DNA of 55,684 bases from Aurantimonas coralicida (GTDB lineage Bacteria > Pseudomonadota > Alphaproteobacteria > Rhizobiales > Rhizobiaceae). The stretch covers positions 1-55,684 of the forward strand of contig DRFF01000121.1 in NCBI GenBank assembly GCA_011050685.1, in the 5' to 3' direction. Position numbers and translations under genes: made by a program. Position 1 is the first letter of the stretch; every line of letters starts with the position of its first letter. The notes beneath the pieces were generated by a model. It worked only from the letters and a program-made list of their open reading frames with translations, searched no databases and had not been told where the DNA came from. Of this stretch, positions 1-6,125 are shown in pieces.

Positions 1-145
1 CCTGATCCCGCAGCTCCGCGGCGTGCTCGAGGACGCCGAGACGGCGGCGCAGTTGAAGGTGGTCAAGAAGTGACCGACTTGGTGCTGTCGCTGTTCCCGG
101 GCATCGGGCTTCTCGACATGGCCTTCGAGGAAGAGGGCTTTTGCG
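1..145. repeat. Terminal direct repeat, left copy (contig closure)
   Basis: Identical to 55540-55684 over 145 bases. It covers the 3' end of the CII-like gene (stop at 71-73) and the start of the cytosine methyltransferase gene. Because it lies inside two ordinary coding regions with no packaging-site features, it reads as the assembly overlap of a circular or permuted genome rather than as a biological terminal repeat. The unique unit is then 55,539 bp. Confidence 0.95.
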
Positions 146-816
146 TGGTGCGCGGGCCCGATCTCCTATGGGGCGGAGATATCAAGAGCTTCCATCCGCC
201 GGCCGGTGTCTTCGACGGCGTGATCGGCGGGCCGCCGTGCCAAGCCCATTCGCGGCTGCGGTACATCGTCGAGCATAACGGCTACAAGATCGCCGAAGAT
301 TTGATACCGGAATTCGAACGCTGCGTTGCCGAGGCACAGCCCGAATGGTTCCTGATGGAGATGGTGCCCGACGGGCCAGTGGCCCGGGTGGACGGTTATG
401 AAGTCGATGCCCAGCTACTTCGGGATGTCTGGGCCGGCGGTCTGACGCAGCGGCTCAGGCGGTTCTCGTTCGGTACGCGCGACGGCATGCGCCTCGCCCT
501 GGACACGCTGGCGCTGCACCCCCAGGGCGAGGTGTCGGCATTGGCCGCCGGCGGGATGCGGGAGCGGCCAGTCGCAGTCGGGGGTTCGGGGAAGCGCAAG
601 GACCGTGGGCGGCTGAATAACCGAGGGTATCTGTCCGCGCGGACGCTCGCCGATCACTCCCGCTTGCAAGGGCTACCCGACGGATTCCTCGACGATGCGC
701 CGTTCACGGTGGCCGGCAAGATCAACGCCATCGGCAACGGCGTCCCGCTGCCGATGGGCCGCGCCGTGGCGAAAGCCGTGCGGCGCGCGATTTCCACCGA
801 TGCGAGGGCCGCATGA
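70..816 (+). CDS. C5-cytosine DNA methyltransferase
   Basis: A 248-residue orphan C5-cytosine methyltransferase that would transfer a methyl group from SAM to cytosine in DNA. Visible motifs in order are motif I (LFPGIGLLDMAF, residues 8-19), motif IV with the catalytic cysteine (GGPPCQ, near 55-60), a degenerate motif VI (EMV where ENV is usual), a motif VIII-like QRLRRF and motif X (IGNGVPLPMGRAVAKAV) near the C-terminus. It is shorter than classic 300-400 residue enzymes, so the target-recognition region must be small. It starts at a GTG that overlaps the stop of the upstream CII-like gene (GTGA), and its own stop overlaps the next ATG. No restriction endonuclease lies beside it, so protection against host restriction or epigenetic control is more likely than a restriction-modification system. 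Confidence 0.85.
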   Translation: MTDLVLSLFPGIGLLDMAFEEEGFCVVRGPDLLWGGDIKSFHPPAGVFDGVIGGPPCQAHSRLRYIVEHNGYKIAEDLIPEFERCVAEAQPEWFLMEMVPDGPVARVDGYEVDAQLLRDVWAGGLTQRLRRFSFGTRDGMRLALDTLALHPQGEVSALAAGGMRERPVAVGGSGKRKDRGRLNNRGYLSARTLADHSRLQGLPDGFLDDAPFTVAGKINAIGNGVPLPMGRAVAKAVRRAISTDARAA

Positions 817-1136
817 CTGAGCCCGACCTCCTCACCTGGGCCGAGACTCACGCGCACCGGGTCGATCCGTCCACCTCAGTTGCGGCGGCGCTGCACGCGA
901 GGAAATTCACGGGCGGCCACTGCGGCATCATCTACCGATTACTCGCCGAAAATCGCCCGATCAAGGGCGCTGGCCTGACCTCGCTCGAGATCGCCGCCCG
1001 CACCGAGCTTTCCTACCACGAGGTCGCCCGGAGAATCGCCGATCTGAAGCACGCCGGCCTGGTGATCGATTCGGGCGAGCGGAGACGCAATCCGAACGGA
1101 CGGCAGGCGGCGGTGTGGAGGGCGCGCGATGGCTGA
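813..1136 (+). CDS. Small winged-helix DNA-binding protein
   Basis: A 107-residue protein whose central part (about 48-95) reads as a winged helix: a helix rich in Leu/Ala (TSLEIAARTELSYHEVARRIADLKHAGLV) followed by a basic wing (SGERRRNPNGRQAAVWRA). This layout resembles MarR/ArsR-type or replication-associated helix-turn-helix proteins. Its ATG overlaps the methyltransferase stop (ATGA) and its stop lies inside the start of the excisionase-like gene, so the genes are translationally coupled. The function is probably transcriptional or replication-related; I cannot assign it to a named family. Confidence 0.6.
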   Translation: MTEPDLLTWAETHAHRVDPSTSVAAALHARKFTGGHCGIIYRLLAENRPIKGAGLTSLEIAARTELSYHEVARRIADLKHAGLVIDSGERRRNPNGRQAAVWRARDG

Positions 1137-1500
1137 GCCTTCCCGCCACTACACCGTCAAATCTCTCGCGGCGCATTGGGCTGTTGACGAGGAGACGATC
1201 AGGCGCATGATAAAGAAACGGCGAATCGCGCATCTCAAGATCGAGTCCTCGACCCGCATCCCCGTCGCTGCCGTCAAGGCATACGAGAAGGCAAACCTTT
1301 GTCCCGCCGCGCCCGACCCGAGCCGGAATTCAGGCTCAAGCGCATCCCCGGACGCCGATACTGGCACATCGTTTGGTCCGAGCGCCGCCGATCGAAGAAA
1401 GTATCGACGGGCGAGGAAGACTGGACCGAGGCCCGCGCCTGGATGTCTGGATGGCTCCGGCAACGTAACGCCCTTCCCGGCCCAAAGGCCCGCACCGTGA
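1129..1500 (+). CDS. Excisionase-like helix-turn-helix protein with a long C-terminal overlap
   Basis: Residues 1-57 form an excisionase/HTH_17-type DNA-binding domain (YTVKSLAAHWAVDEETIRRM, a basic turn, then a strand-like STRIPVAAVKAYEKA). Such proteins bend attachment-site DNA and direct the integrase towards excision. The reading frame continues past the domain for about 66 residues of Pro/Ser/Arg-rich, low-complexity sequence that overlaps the integrase gene by 202 bases in another frame. The tail looks like out-of-frame integrase sequence, so only the first domain is convincing. Lying directly before the integrase supports the Xis call. Confidence 0.6.
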   Translation: MAEPSRHYTVKSLAAHWAVDEETIRRMIKKRRIAHLKIESSTRIPVAAVKAYEKANLCPAAPDPSRNSGSSASPDADTGTSFGPSAADRRKYRRARKTGPRPAPGCLDGSGNVTPFPAQRPAP

Positions 1501-2366
1501 CCCAGGTGCTCGATGGATACCTTGAGGAGCGGCGCCTTGCTGGAGTGCTTGCCTACCAGCGGCTTGTAGAAGCAACCAAGCCGCTCAAACGCCATTTCGG
1601 CGCCATGGTCCCGGACGAAATCACGCCAGCTTCTATCGCTCGGTACGACCGGGCGCGCGGACATCTGAGCCCGTGGACGCTCCGCAAGGAGAAACAGACC
1701 TTGCGGGCAGCCCTCAGATGGGGAGAGCGGGCCGGCTGGTATCGACAAGCTCCGGAGGTGCCGCTCGGGCCGATGCCGCCGCCCCGCGATCGCTGGCTCG
1801 ACACGGGTGAGCGCCAGCGGCTTATCGATGGCGCCAGGGCGCCGCACGTCCGCACCTTCATCATCCTCGGGCTCTATACCGGGGCGCGCAAGGGAGCGAT
1901 CCTTGGGCTCCAGTGGCCCGCGGTAGACTTTGACACCGGACTGCTCACCTATGTCGACCCCGACCGACCCGAGACCAAGAAGCGCCGCGCCACGATCCCG
2001 ATGCCGAATGTGGTGCGCGAGGAACTACTACGCGCCCGCGTGCTCGCCCAAACCACCTATGTCATCGAGTGGAACGGGAAGCCGGTCAAGGACATCAGAC
2101 AGGCGTTTGCGCGAGCCTGCCAGCAAGCTGGGCTCGTGGGCGTGACGCCGCACGTCATGCGCCACACATGCGCTTCGATGCTGGCGATGAAGGGGCGCCC
2201 GCTCGACGAGATCGCCGACTTCCTCACCATCAGTCCGGCGACGGTCTACAGAATCTATCGGAAGTTCAAACCGGACTACTTGAGGGATGCGGCCGCAGCC
2301 CTCGATGAGAGTGCGCCATGTGGCGCACTAATCCGTGAACAGGAATCGAACTCGGCGGAAAAATGA
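1299..2366 (+). CDS. int: Tyrosine-family site-specific integrase
   Basis: A 355-residue tyrosine recombinase that would insert and excise the phage genome. The N-terminal part (about 1-60, rich in Arg/Trp) is arm-type DNA binding, and residues 65-140 resemble a core-binding SAM-like domain. The catalytic domain shows the first arginine in LYTGARKGAILGLQW, the HxxR box in HVMRHTCAS, and the nucleophile region TVYRIYRKF near residue 325. The start used is TTG at 1299, preceded by GAGAAGG; no better upstream start exists in this frame. The 3' end carries one copy of a 20-bp dyad (2310-2329). Its place in the rightward operon between Cro/CII-type regulators and replication genes differs from lambda, where int is leftward. 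Confidence 0.9.
   Translation: MSRRARPEPEFRLKRIPGRRYWHIVWSERRRSKKVSTGEEDWTEARAWMSGWLRQRNALPGPKARTVTQVLDGYLEERRLAGVLAYQRLVEATKPLKRHFGAMVPDEITPASIARYDRARGHLSPWTLRKEKQTLRAALRWGERAGWYRQAPEVPLGPMPPPRDRWLDTGERQRLIDGARAPHVRTFIILGLYTGARKGAILGLQWPAVDFDTGLLTYVDPDRPETKKRRATIPMPNVVREELLRARVLAQTTYVIEWNGKPVKDIRQAFARACQQAGLVGVTPHVMRHTCASMLAMKGRPLDEIADFLTISPATVYRIYRKFKPDYLRDAAAALDESAPCGALIREQESNSAEK
2310..2329. repeat. 20-bp dyad, copy 1 (AGTGCGCCA-TG-TGGCGCACT)
   Basis: A perfect inverted repeat of 9-bp arms around TG, inside the last codons of the integrase gene. A second copy with only the centre changed lies at 2517-2538. It has no T-tract, so it is not an intrinsic terminator. It could be a protein-binding site or part of the attachment region. 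Confidence 0.8.
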
Positions 2367-2516
2367 TGATTCCTCGATCAGCCAAGTCGTTGAAAATCAT
2401 ACGATGCGGGTGCTGGTCCCCGTGCCGTCGGGACGGAGGGGGAAGGCTTAAACCCTCTCGGGCACTCCAATCTTTTCAAGGGCTTAGCGCCCATTCCCGA
2501 AAATCACCGGATCGAT

Positions 2517-2538
2517 TAGTGCGCCATCTGGCGCACTA
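2517..2538. repeat. 22-bp dyad, copy 2 (TAGTGCGCCA-TC-TGGCGCACTA)
   Basis: A second near-identical dyad with 10-bp arms, 208 bp downstream of the copy inside int. The stretch 2367-2570 between int and the next small gene holds no convincing gene; this dyad is its only clear structure. By position, this is where the phage attachment site would be expected, but no core can be identified from one genome. Confidence 0.8.
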
Positions 2539-2570
2539 TAGGCGCGCTGCAATGGGCGAGGCGGCCTGAG

Positions 2571-2684
2571 ATGTGGGTGCCGGTTGATCCAGGAGAGCGA
2601 TTCAGATGGTGGGGCCGACGGCGGCACCGGGCTGGCTTGTTTATCGGTCTCATCCTCGGCTTCCTAATCGGCGCCGCCATCTGA
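2571..2684 (+). CDS. 37-residue single-span membrane protein
   Basis: A short reading frame beginning MWVPVDPGERFRWWGRRRHR, then a 17-residue hydrophobic helix (AGLFIGLILGFLIGAAI) and a stop. The basic stretch before the helix predicts an N-in orientation. A GAGGCGG purine run lies a few bases before the ATG. The amphipathic start plus clean membrane span is hard to explain by chance. The function is unknown; small phage membrane peptides of this kind include superinfection-exclusion or holin-like products. Confidence 0.5.
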   Translation: MWVPVDPGERFRWWGRRRHRAGLFIGLILGFLIGAAI

Positions 2685-2733
2685 AAGCCGCAGGGGATTC
2701 GACGCTGTTCATGCGGATCGAGGAGCACAAGAG

Positions 2734-2878
2734 CTTACGGGGTGTTCCCTCCCGTAAGACCCCCGAGAGGGGGACTACCCTTGACTTGCCGGGGTTCGGA
2801 CATGGCGACTCGCCGCAATAGAGTCATGGTAACGGGCTATGCCCGAGGCAACCGGAGGCGGCCGGCCCCGGCCTTTTT
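2734..2878 (+). ncRNA. Candidate structured RNA ending in an intrinsic terminator
   Basis: Consecutive hairpins lie between the small membrane gene and the adenine methyltransferase gene. Stem 2734-2741/2751-2758 pairs CTTACGGG with CCCGTAAG. Stem 2760-2764/2769-2773 is CCCCC-GAGA-GGGGG, closed by a GNRA tetraloop. A small stem CGGGC-TAT-GCCCG follows near 2834-2846, then the terminator at 2860-2878. No reading frame of note crosses it. It may be an independent small RNA or a transcript 3' end. Structure is read by eye; there is no covariation evidence. Confidence 0.4.
2860..2878 (+). terminator. Rho-independent terminator
   Basis: GGCCG (2860-2864), loop GCCC, CGGCC (2869-2873) and then five T (2874-2878). 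It separates the integration block from the following methyltransferase/replication genes, which start 19 bases later, so those genes need read-through, antitermination or their own promoter. Confidence 0.6.
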
Positions 2879-2896
2879 CTCCGTGCTAAGCGCCTG

Positions 2897-3535
2897 ATGG
2901 ACCCGACGACGCCGACATTGCCGCGCCCCCACCAGGGCATAGATTACCGCCGCACTCAGCGCGATCGCGCTGAGTGCGATTTCTACGTTGAGCCCGCGTG
3001 GGCGGTTGAAGCTCTACTCGACGTTGAGGGGTTTGCAGGACGAATATGGGATCCGGCATGTGGCGAAGGCACGATCCCGAAGGTACTGGAGGCGCGGGGT
3101 TATCTGTCGGTCATCGCTACTGATCCCATCGACCACGGCTATGGGATAACGGGAGTAGGATGGGACTTCCCGGCCCTCGACACCAGGGGGATGGAACGCA
3201 CCGACCACATCATCTGCAACCCACCGTTCAAATTAGCCGAACCCTTTGTCCGCCAGGGGCTCAAGCTCGCCCGATCCAAGGTGGCGTTGTTGCTGCGCCT
3301 TGCCTTCCTTGAGGGCCAGGCCCGGGTCCGGCTGTTCGCGGAGACCCCGCTTGCCCGGGTCCATGTCTTCGCGCGGCGGGTCTCGATGCCGCCTGGTGGG
3401 CAAGGGATCGAGGCCAAGGGCGGCGCCGTGGCATTCGCTTGGTTCGTGTGGGACCACGGCCACCGTGGACCGCCGACGCTCCACTGGCTCAATCCAGTCA
3501 AAGGGGCGGATCTGTTCACGGAGCCGCGCCCATGA
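2897..3535 (+). CDS. N6-adenine DNA methyltransferase-like protein
   Basis: A 212-residue protein with a SAM-binding motif I (WDPACGEGTI, residues 51-60) and a catalytic motif IV of the N6-adenine type (CNPPF, near 109-113). These support DNA adenine methylation. There is no clear target-recognition domain, and the length is below that of restriction-modification enzymes. Short orphan versions with exactly these motifs are frequent in prophages. The stop overlaps the ATG of the DnaA-like gene (ATGA), suggesting a coupled methylation/replication block. Confidence 0.75.
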   Translation: MDPTTPTLPRPHQGIDYRRTQRDRAECDFYVEPAWAVEALLDVEGFAGRIWDPACGEGTIPKVLEARGYLSVIATDPIDHGYGITGVGWDFPALDTRGMERTDHIICNPPFKLAEPFVRQGLKLARSKVALLLRLAFLEGQARVRLFAETPLARVHVFARRVSMPPGGQGIEAKGGAVAFAWFVWDHGHRGPPTLHWLNPVKGADLFTEPRP

Positions 3536-3831
3536 ACGGCCCCACCATCCGCTGTATCCAGCGCGAGACGGCGATCGCCTTCGATGTGCCCTTGGATGCC
3601 ATGACGGAGCGAGGGGCTACCCGCGACCTTACCCGCGCCCGACACGCGGCCATGTATTTGGCTCGGTGCCTGACCAACAAGAGCTTCCCCGTCGTGGCCC
3701 GATGCTTTGGGCGCGACCACGCGACCATCATGTACGGTGTCGACCGAGTGCGGCACTTCCATCAGCGCGATCCGGACTTCAAGCGAAGAATTAACGCTGC
3801 GGCGGAGGCAGTAGCCAAGACCGTCAAGTGA
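3532..3831 (+). CDS. DnaA domain-IV (DnaA-box-binding) protein
   Basis: A 99-residue protein equivalent to only the C-terminal DNA-binding domain of the replication initiator DnaA. The signature helix GRDHATIMYGVDRV (about 62-75) matches the DnaA consensus, and the preceding helices (RARHAAMYLARCLTNKSFPVVARCF) match the domain-IV helix-turn-helix. There is no AAA+ ATPase domain. Such a protein could bind DnaA boxes at the phage origin or compete with host DnaA. The ATG at 3532 is chosen because it overlaps the upstream stop and begins just before the recognisable domain. The next gene is the replication protein. Confidence 0.8.
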   Translation: MNGPTIRCIQRETAIAFDVPLDAMTERGATRDLTRARHAAMYLARCLTNKSFPVVARCFGRDHATIMYGVDRVRHFHQRDPDFKRRINAAAEAVAKTVK

Positions 3832-3832
3832 C

Positions 3833-4465
3833 ATGCCCAAGCTCGCCTACATCAAGGTGTACTTCGACGACTTCGAGGCCGCGACGGCTCTCCTGCCGGA
3901 CGACCGAATCGATGATCTGCGGTGGAAATATCTGCGGCTTTTGGTGAAAGGATCCTACGAGCACGGCAATAAGATCCCGGCGGTCGACCGAACCATAGCG
4001 CGCCTCTCTGGCATAGAAAGGACGAAGGGATGGCGGAAGGAAGTCGCTTTGTTGCGGGGATTCTTCGTCGAAGAAAACGGCTTTCTCGTGCAGAAGCGGG
4101 CGGGGATCGAACTTGAGAAAATGGCGGGAAACAACGTGATTCAGTTAGGGATGGGGGTGCGTTTGCCGAGGGAGGGTGGAGAGCGTGACACGAGGGTACA
4201 CCATACCCAGAGCCAGAAAGGAGAATCCGTACAGGCTCGGCAGATCGTAGGGGTAGGTGTGGAAGGTGGGGATAACTTTGGGGGGGGTCCGCGGATTAGT
4301 GATGAAGTGAGGGAGGAGGCGAGAAAACTTCATCCTGAACTCGACATCGAAGATGCGGAGCATCGATGGAGGGTTTGGAGTCGGGAAAAGGGCGAACCGG
4401 TGCTGAGACCTAGAAAGGCGTTCCTTGCCTTCTGCGCAATCGATCAGAGAAAGGACCGGGCGTGA
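3833..4465 (+). CDS. Replication protein with DUF1376-like N-terminus
   Basis: Residues 1-90 resemble DUF1376/replisome-organiser winged helices (YFDDFEAATALLPDDRIDDLRW..., then IARLSGIERTKGWRKEVALLRGFF). Residues 95-150 are a Gly/Arg/Val-rich linker encoded by strikingly purine-rich DNA. Residues 150-210 form a compact acidic/basic C-terminal domain (SDEVREEARKLHPELDIEDAEHRW). The two-domain plan with a low-complexity linker resembles lambda-O-type initiators, whose origin lies within the gene. It directly follows the DnaA-box-binding protein with a one-base gap. I infer a role in phage replication initiation; the exact biochemical role is not visible. Confidence 0.6.
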   Translation: MPKLAYIKVYFDDFEAATALLPDDRIDDLRWKYLRLLVKGSYEHGNKIPAVDRTIARLSGIERTKGWRKEVALLRGFFVEENGFLVQKRAGIELEKMAGNNVIQLGMGVRLPREGGERDTRVHHTQSQKGESVQARQIVGVGVEGGDNFGGGPRISDEVREEARKLHPELDIEDAEHRWRVWSREKGEPVLRPRKAFLAFCAIDQRKDRA

Positions 4466-4539
4466 AACGCGCCTCTAAGCACGTCGTCATGTTCTCTGGG
4501 CGCGGCGGCGCGCTGCTGGAACTGGCTAATCCTATTTAG
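4462..4539 (+). pseudogene. Remnant of a PAPS-reductase/PP-loop gene (25 codons)
   Basis: A GTG start overlaps the replication-gene stop (GTGA) and opens a 25-codon frame with KHVVMFSG, the usual opening of phage PAPS-reductase-like proteins whose PP-loop continues SGGxxS. Here the loop is degenerate (FSGRGGALLEL) and the frame stops at TAG against the convergent lysis operon. It looks like the stump of a gene deleted at the junction of the two transcription units. It could also be a coincidental short frame. Confidence 0.35.
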
Positions 4540-4895
4540 AGCCCGCCCGCAATCGCGCCGACGATCCTGTCGACGATCGCCGTGGTGACCTCCACTTGAG
4601 CCTCGGCGAGCGCTTCCTCTACGGCCGCTCTGATTTCCTGGCCCCGGAAGGCGGAGACATCATTGGCCGAGTACGTGAAGTTATCGCCCCAGCTTATGCT
4701 AACGTCCGCCTTCTCCTTGCCATCGATCCAACTGACCTTGCAGAGATAATTGTCAGTATCTTCCTTGGCGGACTCGCACCACTCGATCGTGACGTTGGTG
4801 ATGCCGGCGTTGTTCTGGGGGTTCCAAGGCTCAAGCCCGATGCAGCCAGTGAGGATTAGAGTGGCGAAGATGCCGCAAGCGAATAGGCGGATCAT
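4536..4895 (-). CDS. Small lipoprotein, possible outer-membrane spanin
   Basis: A 119-residue protein with a lipoprotein signal peptide (MIRLFACGIFATLILTGC; lipobox LTGC, cysteine at 18). The mature part is hydrophilic with no enzyme motif and ends in a hydrophobic helix (VDRIVGAIAGGL). It is the last gene of a five-gene lysis cassette and overlaps the preceding holin-like gene by ATGA. A lipoprotein at the end of a lysis cassette suggests an o-spanin, although o-spanins are usually shorter and proline-rich; an unrelated outer-membrane lipoprotein is the alternative. Confidence 0.6.
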   Translation of the reverse strand: MIRLFACGIFATLILTGCIGLEPWNPQNNAGITNVTIEWCESAKEDTDNYLCKVSWIDGKEKADVSISWGDNFTYSANDVSAFRGQEIRAAVEEALAEAQVEVTTAIVDRIVGAIAGGL

Positions 4896-5077
4896 TTCGG
4901 CGCCTCCCGCTTCGCCTTGCCTACTACCAGCGCCACACGCTCGATGAACTTGTAGAGCTTGGCAAGGGCAGCGTCGTCGCGCGGCGTCGGCGTCAGGGCC
5001 GTGATGGTCGAGGCAAAAACGTGCAGCGCACCCCAGGCCGCGACGATCAGCGGCCAGTTTTCAACAAACCATTCCAT
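4892..5077 (-). CDS. Holin-like small membrane protein
   Basis: A 61-residue protein with one N-terminal membrane span (ENWPLIVAAWGALHVFASTITAL), a TPTPRDD turn and a short basic amphipathic tail. This arrangement is common for phage membrane proteins lying beside SleB-type lysins and is usually annotated as holin-like. It is placed directly after the lysin and overlaps the lipoprotein gene (ATGA). It would act in the cytoplasmic membrane. Holin activity is inferred from context. Confidence 0.6.
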   Translation of the reverse strand: MEWFVENWPLIVAAWGALHVFASTITALTPTPRDDAALAKLYKFIERVALVVGKAKREAPK

Positions 5078-5091
5078 GATGGGTCACTCCT

Positions 5092-5517
5092 TCATTTCAC
5101 GTCGTTGTAGAAAGCGTGGTTGCCGGTGACGAAGCAGGGCTTATGCCCCTTCGCCCAAGCTGGCGAGATCGACAGCGCGTGGTAGTGCTTCGCGCTGCCG
5201 GTGAAGTCTGGTTCGTTGAGAGCCTTGAGGGCGGCGGCCAAGCAGGCACGGAACACCGGATCGTTGAGCGTGACCGTAAGCATCCTGTCGAGATTGCGGG
5301 CTTGGGCCGGCGTCCCGGCATCCCAGGCGGAGAATTGCCGGTGGCGTAGGCAGGCCGTGGCCAGGGTGTCATCGCGAGCGAATTGGCCGCTTCTCGATTT
5401 CCAGCGGTTGATGGGCGTGTGCGCTACCGCGCGGCGGCCCTCATCGTCTTCCCCGCGCGCCTCGCCGTAGACCGTCCGGGCAAGGATCAACACGTCCTCG
5501 AGCAGGATCATGCTCAT
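5092..5517 (-). CDS. SleB-family cell-wall hydrolase (endolysin)
   Basis: A 141-residue peptidoglycan hydrolase of the SleB (Hydrolase_2) family. The family hallmark RTVYGEARGE (near residues 12-21), with its candidate catalytic glutamate, is followed by EGRRAVAHTPINRW and, towards the C-terminus, the conserved GSAKHYHA and GNHAFY stretches. No signal peptide is visible, so release through a holin is expected. The ATG at 5517 is chosen because it overlaps the upstream stop (ATGA) and gives the normal family N-terminus. It is the central enzyme of the lysis cassette. Confidence 0.85.
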   Translation of the reverse strand: MSMILLEDVLILARTVYGEARGEDDEGRRAVAHTPINRWKSRSGQFARDDTLATACLRHRQFSAWDAGTPAQARNLDRMLTVTLNDPVFRACLAAALKALNEPDFTGSAKHYHALSISPAWAKGHKPCFVTGNHAFYNDVK

Positions 5518-5711
5518 TGCTTGGGCCCGCCCTGCCACAACAGCCGGTCCACCTTGGCCTCGATCCGCTCGATGCTGGCCGTAAGATGCGCGACATCGTT
5601 CTCCACCACGGCGAGCGTGCGCCAAGAGACGAAGGCGTTGGCGGCGAGCAGTATGACAACGGCCGCGGCCAAGGGAGCAAGGCATCGCTCTATGAAAACA
5701 CGAACGGTCAT
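5514..5711 (-). CDS. Membrane-anchored coiled-coil lysis protein (spanin- or holin-like)
   Basis: A 65-residue protein: a short basic N-terminus, one strong membrane span (LAPLAAAVVILLAANAFVSW, about 10-29), then a heptad-patterned helix (VVENDVAHLTASIERIEAKVDRLL). This N-in, coiled-coil-out topology is that of inner-membrane spanins, and it precedes the lysin with an ATGA overlap. It could also be a holin or accessory factor. With the downstream lipoprotein it would complete a two-component spanin. Confidence 0.55.
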   Translation of the reverse strand: MTVRVFIERCLAPLAAAVVILLAANAFVSWRTLAVVENDVAHLTASIERIEAKVDRLLWQGGPKQ

Positions 5712-6097
5712 ATCTCGTCCTCGGCCTTGTGCCTGTGGAAAGCGAACCACGAGCCGCTGGGAAGGGTGCCTTCCACCGGCTCCACCTGGATCATGTAGAC
5801 GATGTAGTTGTCTGGCGTGTAGGTGGGTTCCGACACCGCGATCGCGTGGACCAGCACCGGAGCGCCGCCGAAAACACGACAATCTCTCGTGCGCTCGTAC
5901 TTAAATGCCGGGAGCGACGTCGCGCCCACGCCGCGCTCCTTGGCCACCGCGAAGATGTCGTCCGCGGCCTTCTTGTTGCAGACGCTAAAGGCCGGGCGTT
6001 CCTCGCCGATCGCAGGGGCATGAGCCAGGACGGGCATCGGCCATAAAAAAGCCGCGACAAGCGCGGCAATCAGCAAAAAGGAATGACGATTTATCAT
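5708..6097 (-). CDS. Exported protein at the head of the lysis cassette
   Basis: A 129-residue protein with a clear Sec signal peptide (NRHSFLLIAALVAAFLW..., cleavage likely after LAHA near residue 26). The mature domain contains two cysteines (SVCNKK, TRDCRVF) that could form a periplasmic disulfide. AGGAGAAG lies before the chosen ATG at 6097. No family is recognised. Codons for the signal peptide contain a hairpin followed by six T on the coding strand (see the separate terminator-like entry). Overlap with the next gene places it in the lysis operon. Confidence 0.65.
   Translation of the reverse strand: MINRHSFLLIAALVAAFLWPMPVLAHAPAIGEERPAFSVCNKKAADDIFAVAKERGVGATSLPAFKYERTRDCRVFGGAPVLVHAIAVSEPTYTPDNYIVYMIQVEPVEGTLPSGSWFAFHRHKAEDEI
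6045..6067 (-). terminator. Terminator-like hairpin inside the signal-peptide codons
   Basis: On the minus strand GCCGCG-CTTGT-CGCGGC is followed directly by six T (plus-strand 6045-6067). It lies within codons for IAALVAAFLW of the exported protein, about 30 bases after the start. It could reduce entry of transcription into the lysis genes unless antitermination or translation prevents hairpin formation. GC-rich alanine codons can also create this by chance. Confidence 0.35.
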
Positions 6098-6125
6098 GGT
6101 TTCGCTTCTCCTTGGTTCCGGCGCA

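Noticed and set aside
2330-2360. A tRNA T-arm-like string (GAGTTCGATTCC on the minus strand) after int as attachment-site evidence
   Set aside because: The flanking stems do not pair and no acceptor/CCA end fits at the right distance; it is more likely chance.
2440-2482. Sequence ending CGGGCACTCCA resembling a tRNA 3' end
   Set aside because: No intact T-loop (TTCRA) precedes it, so a tRNA-derived attP core cannot be claimed.
2363-2569. 68-codon open frame downstream of int
   Set aside because: Cys/Arg/Ser-rich composition like a random GC-rich frame, no ribosome-binding site, and it runs through the dyad repeat.
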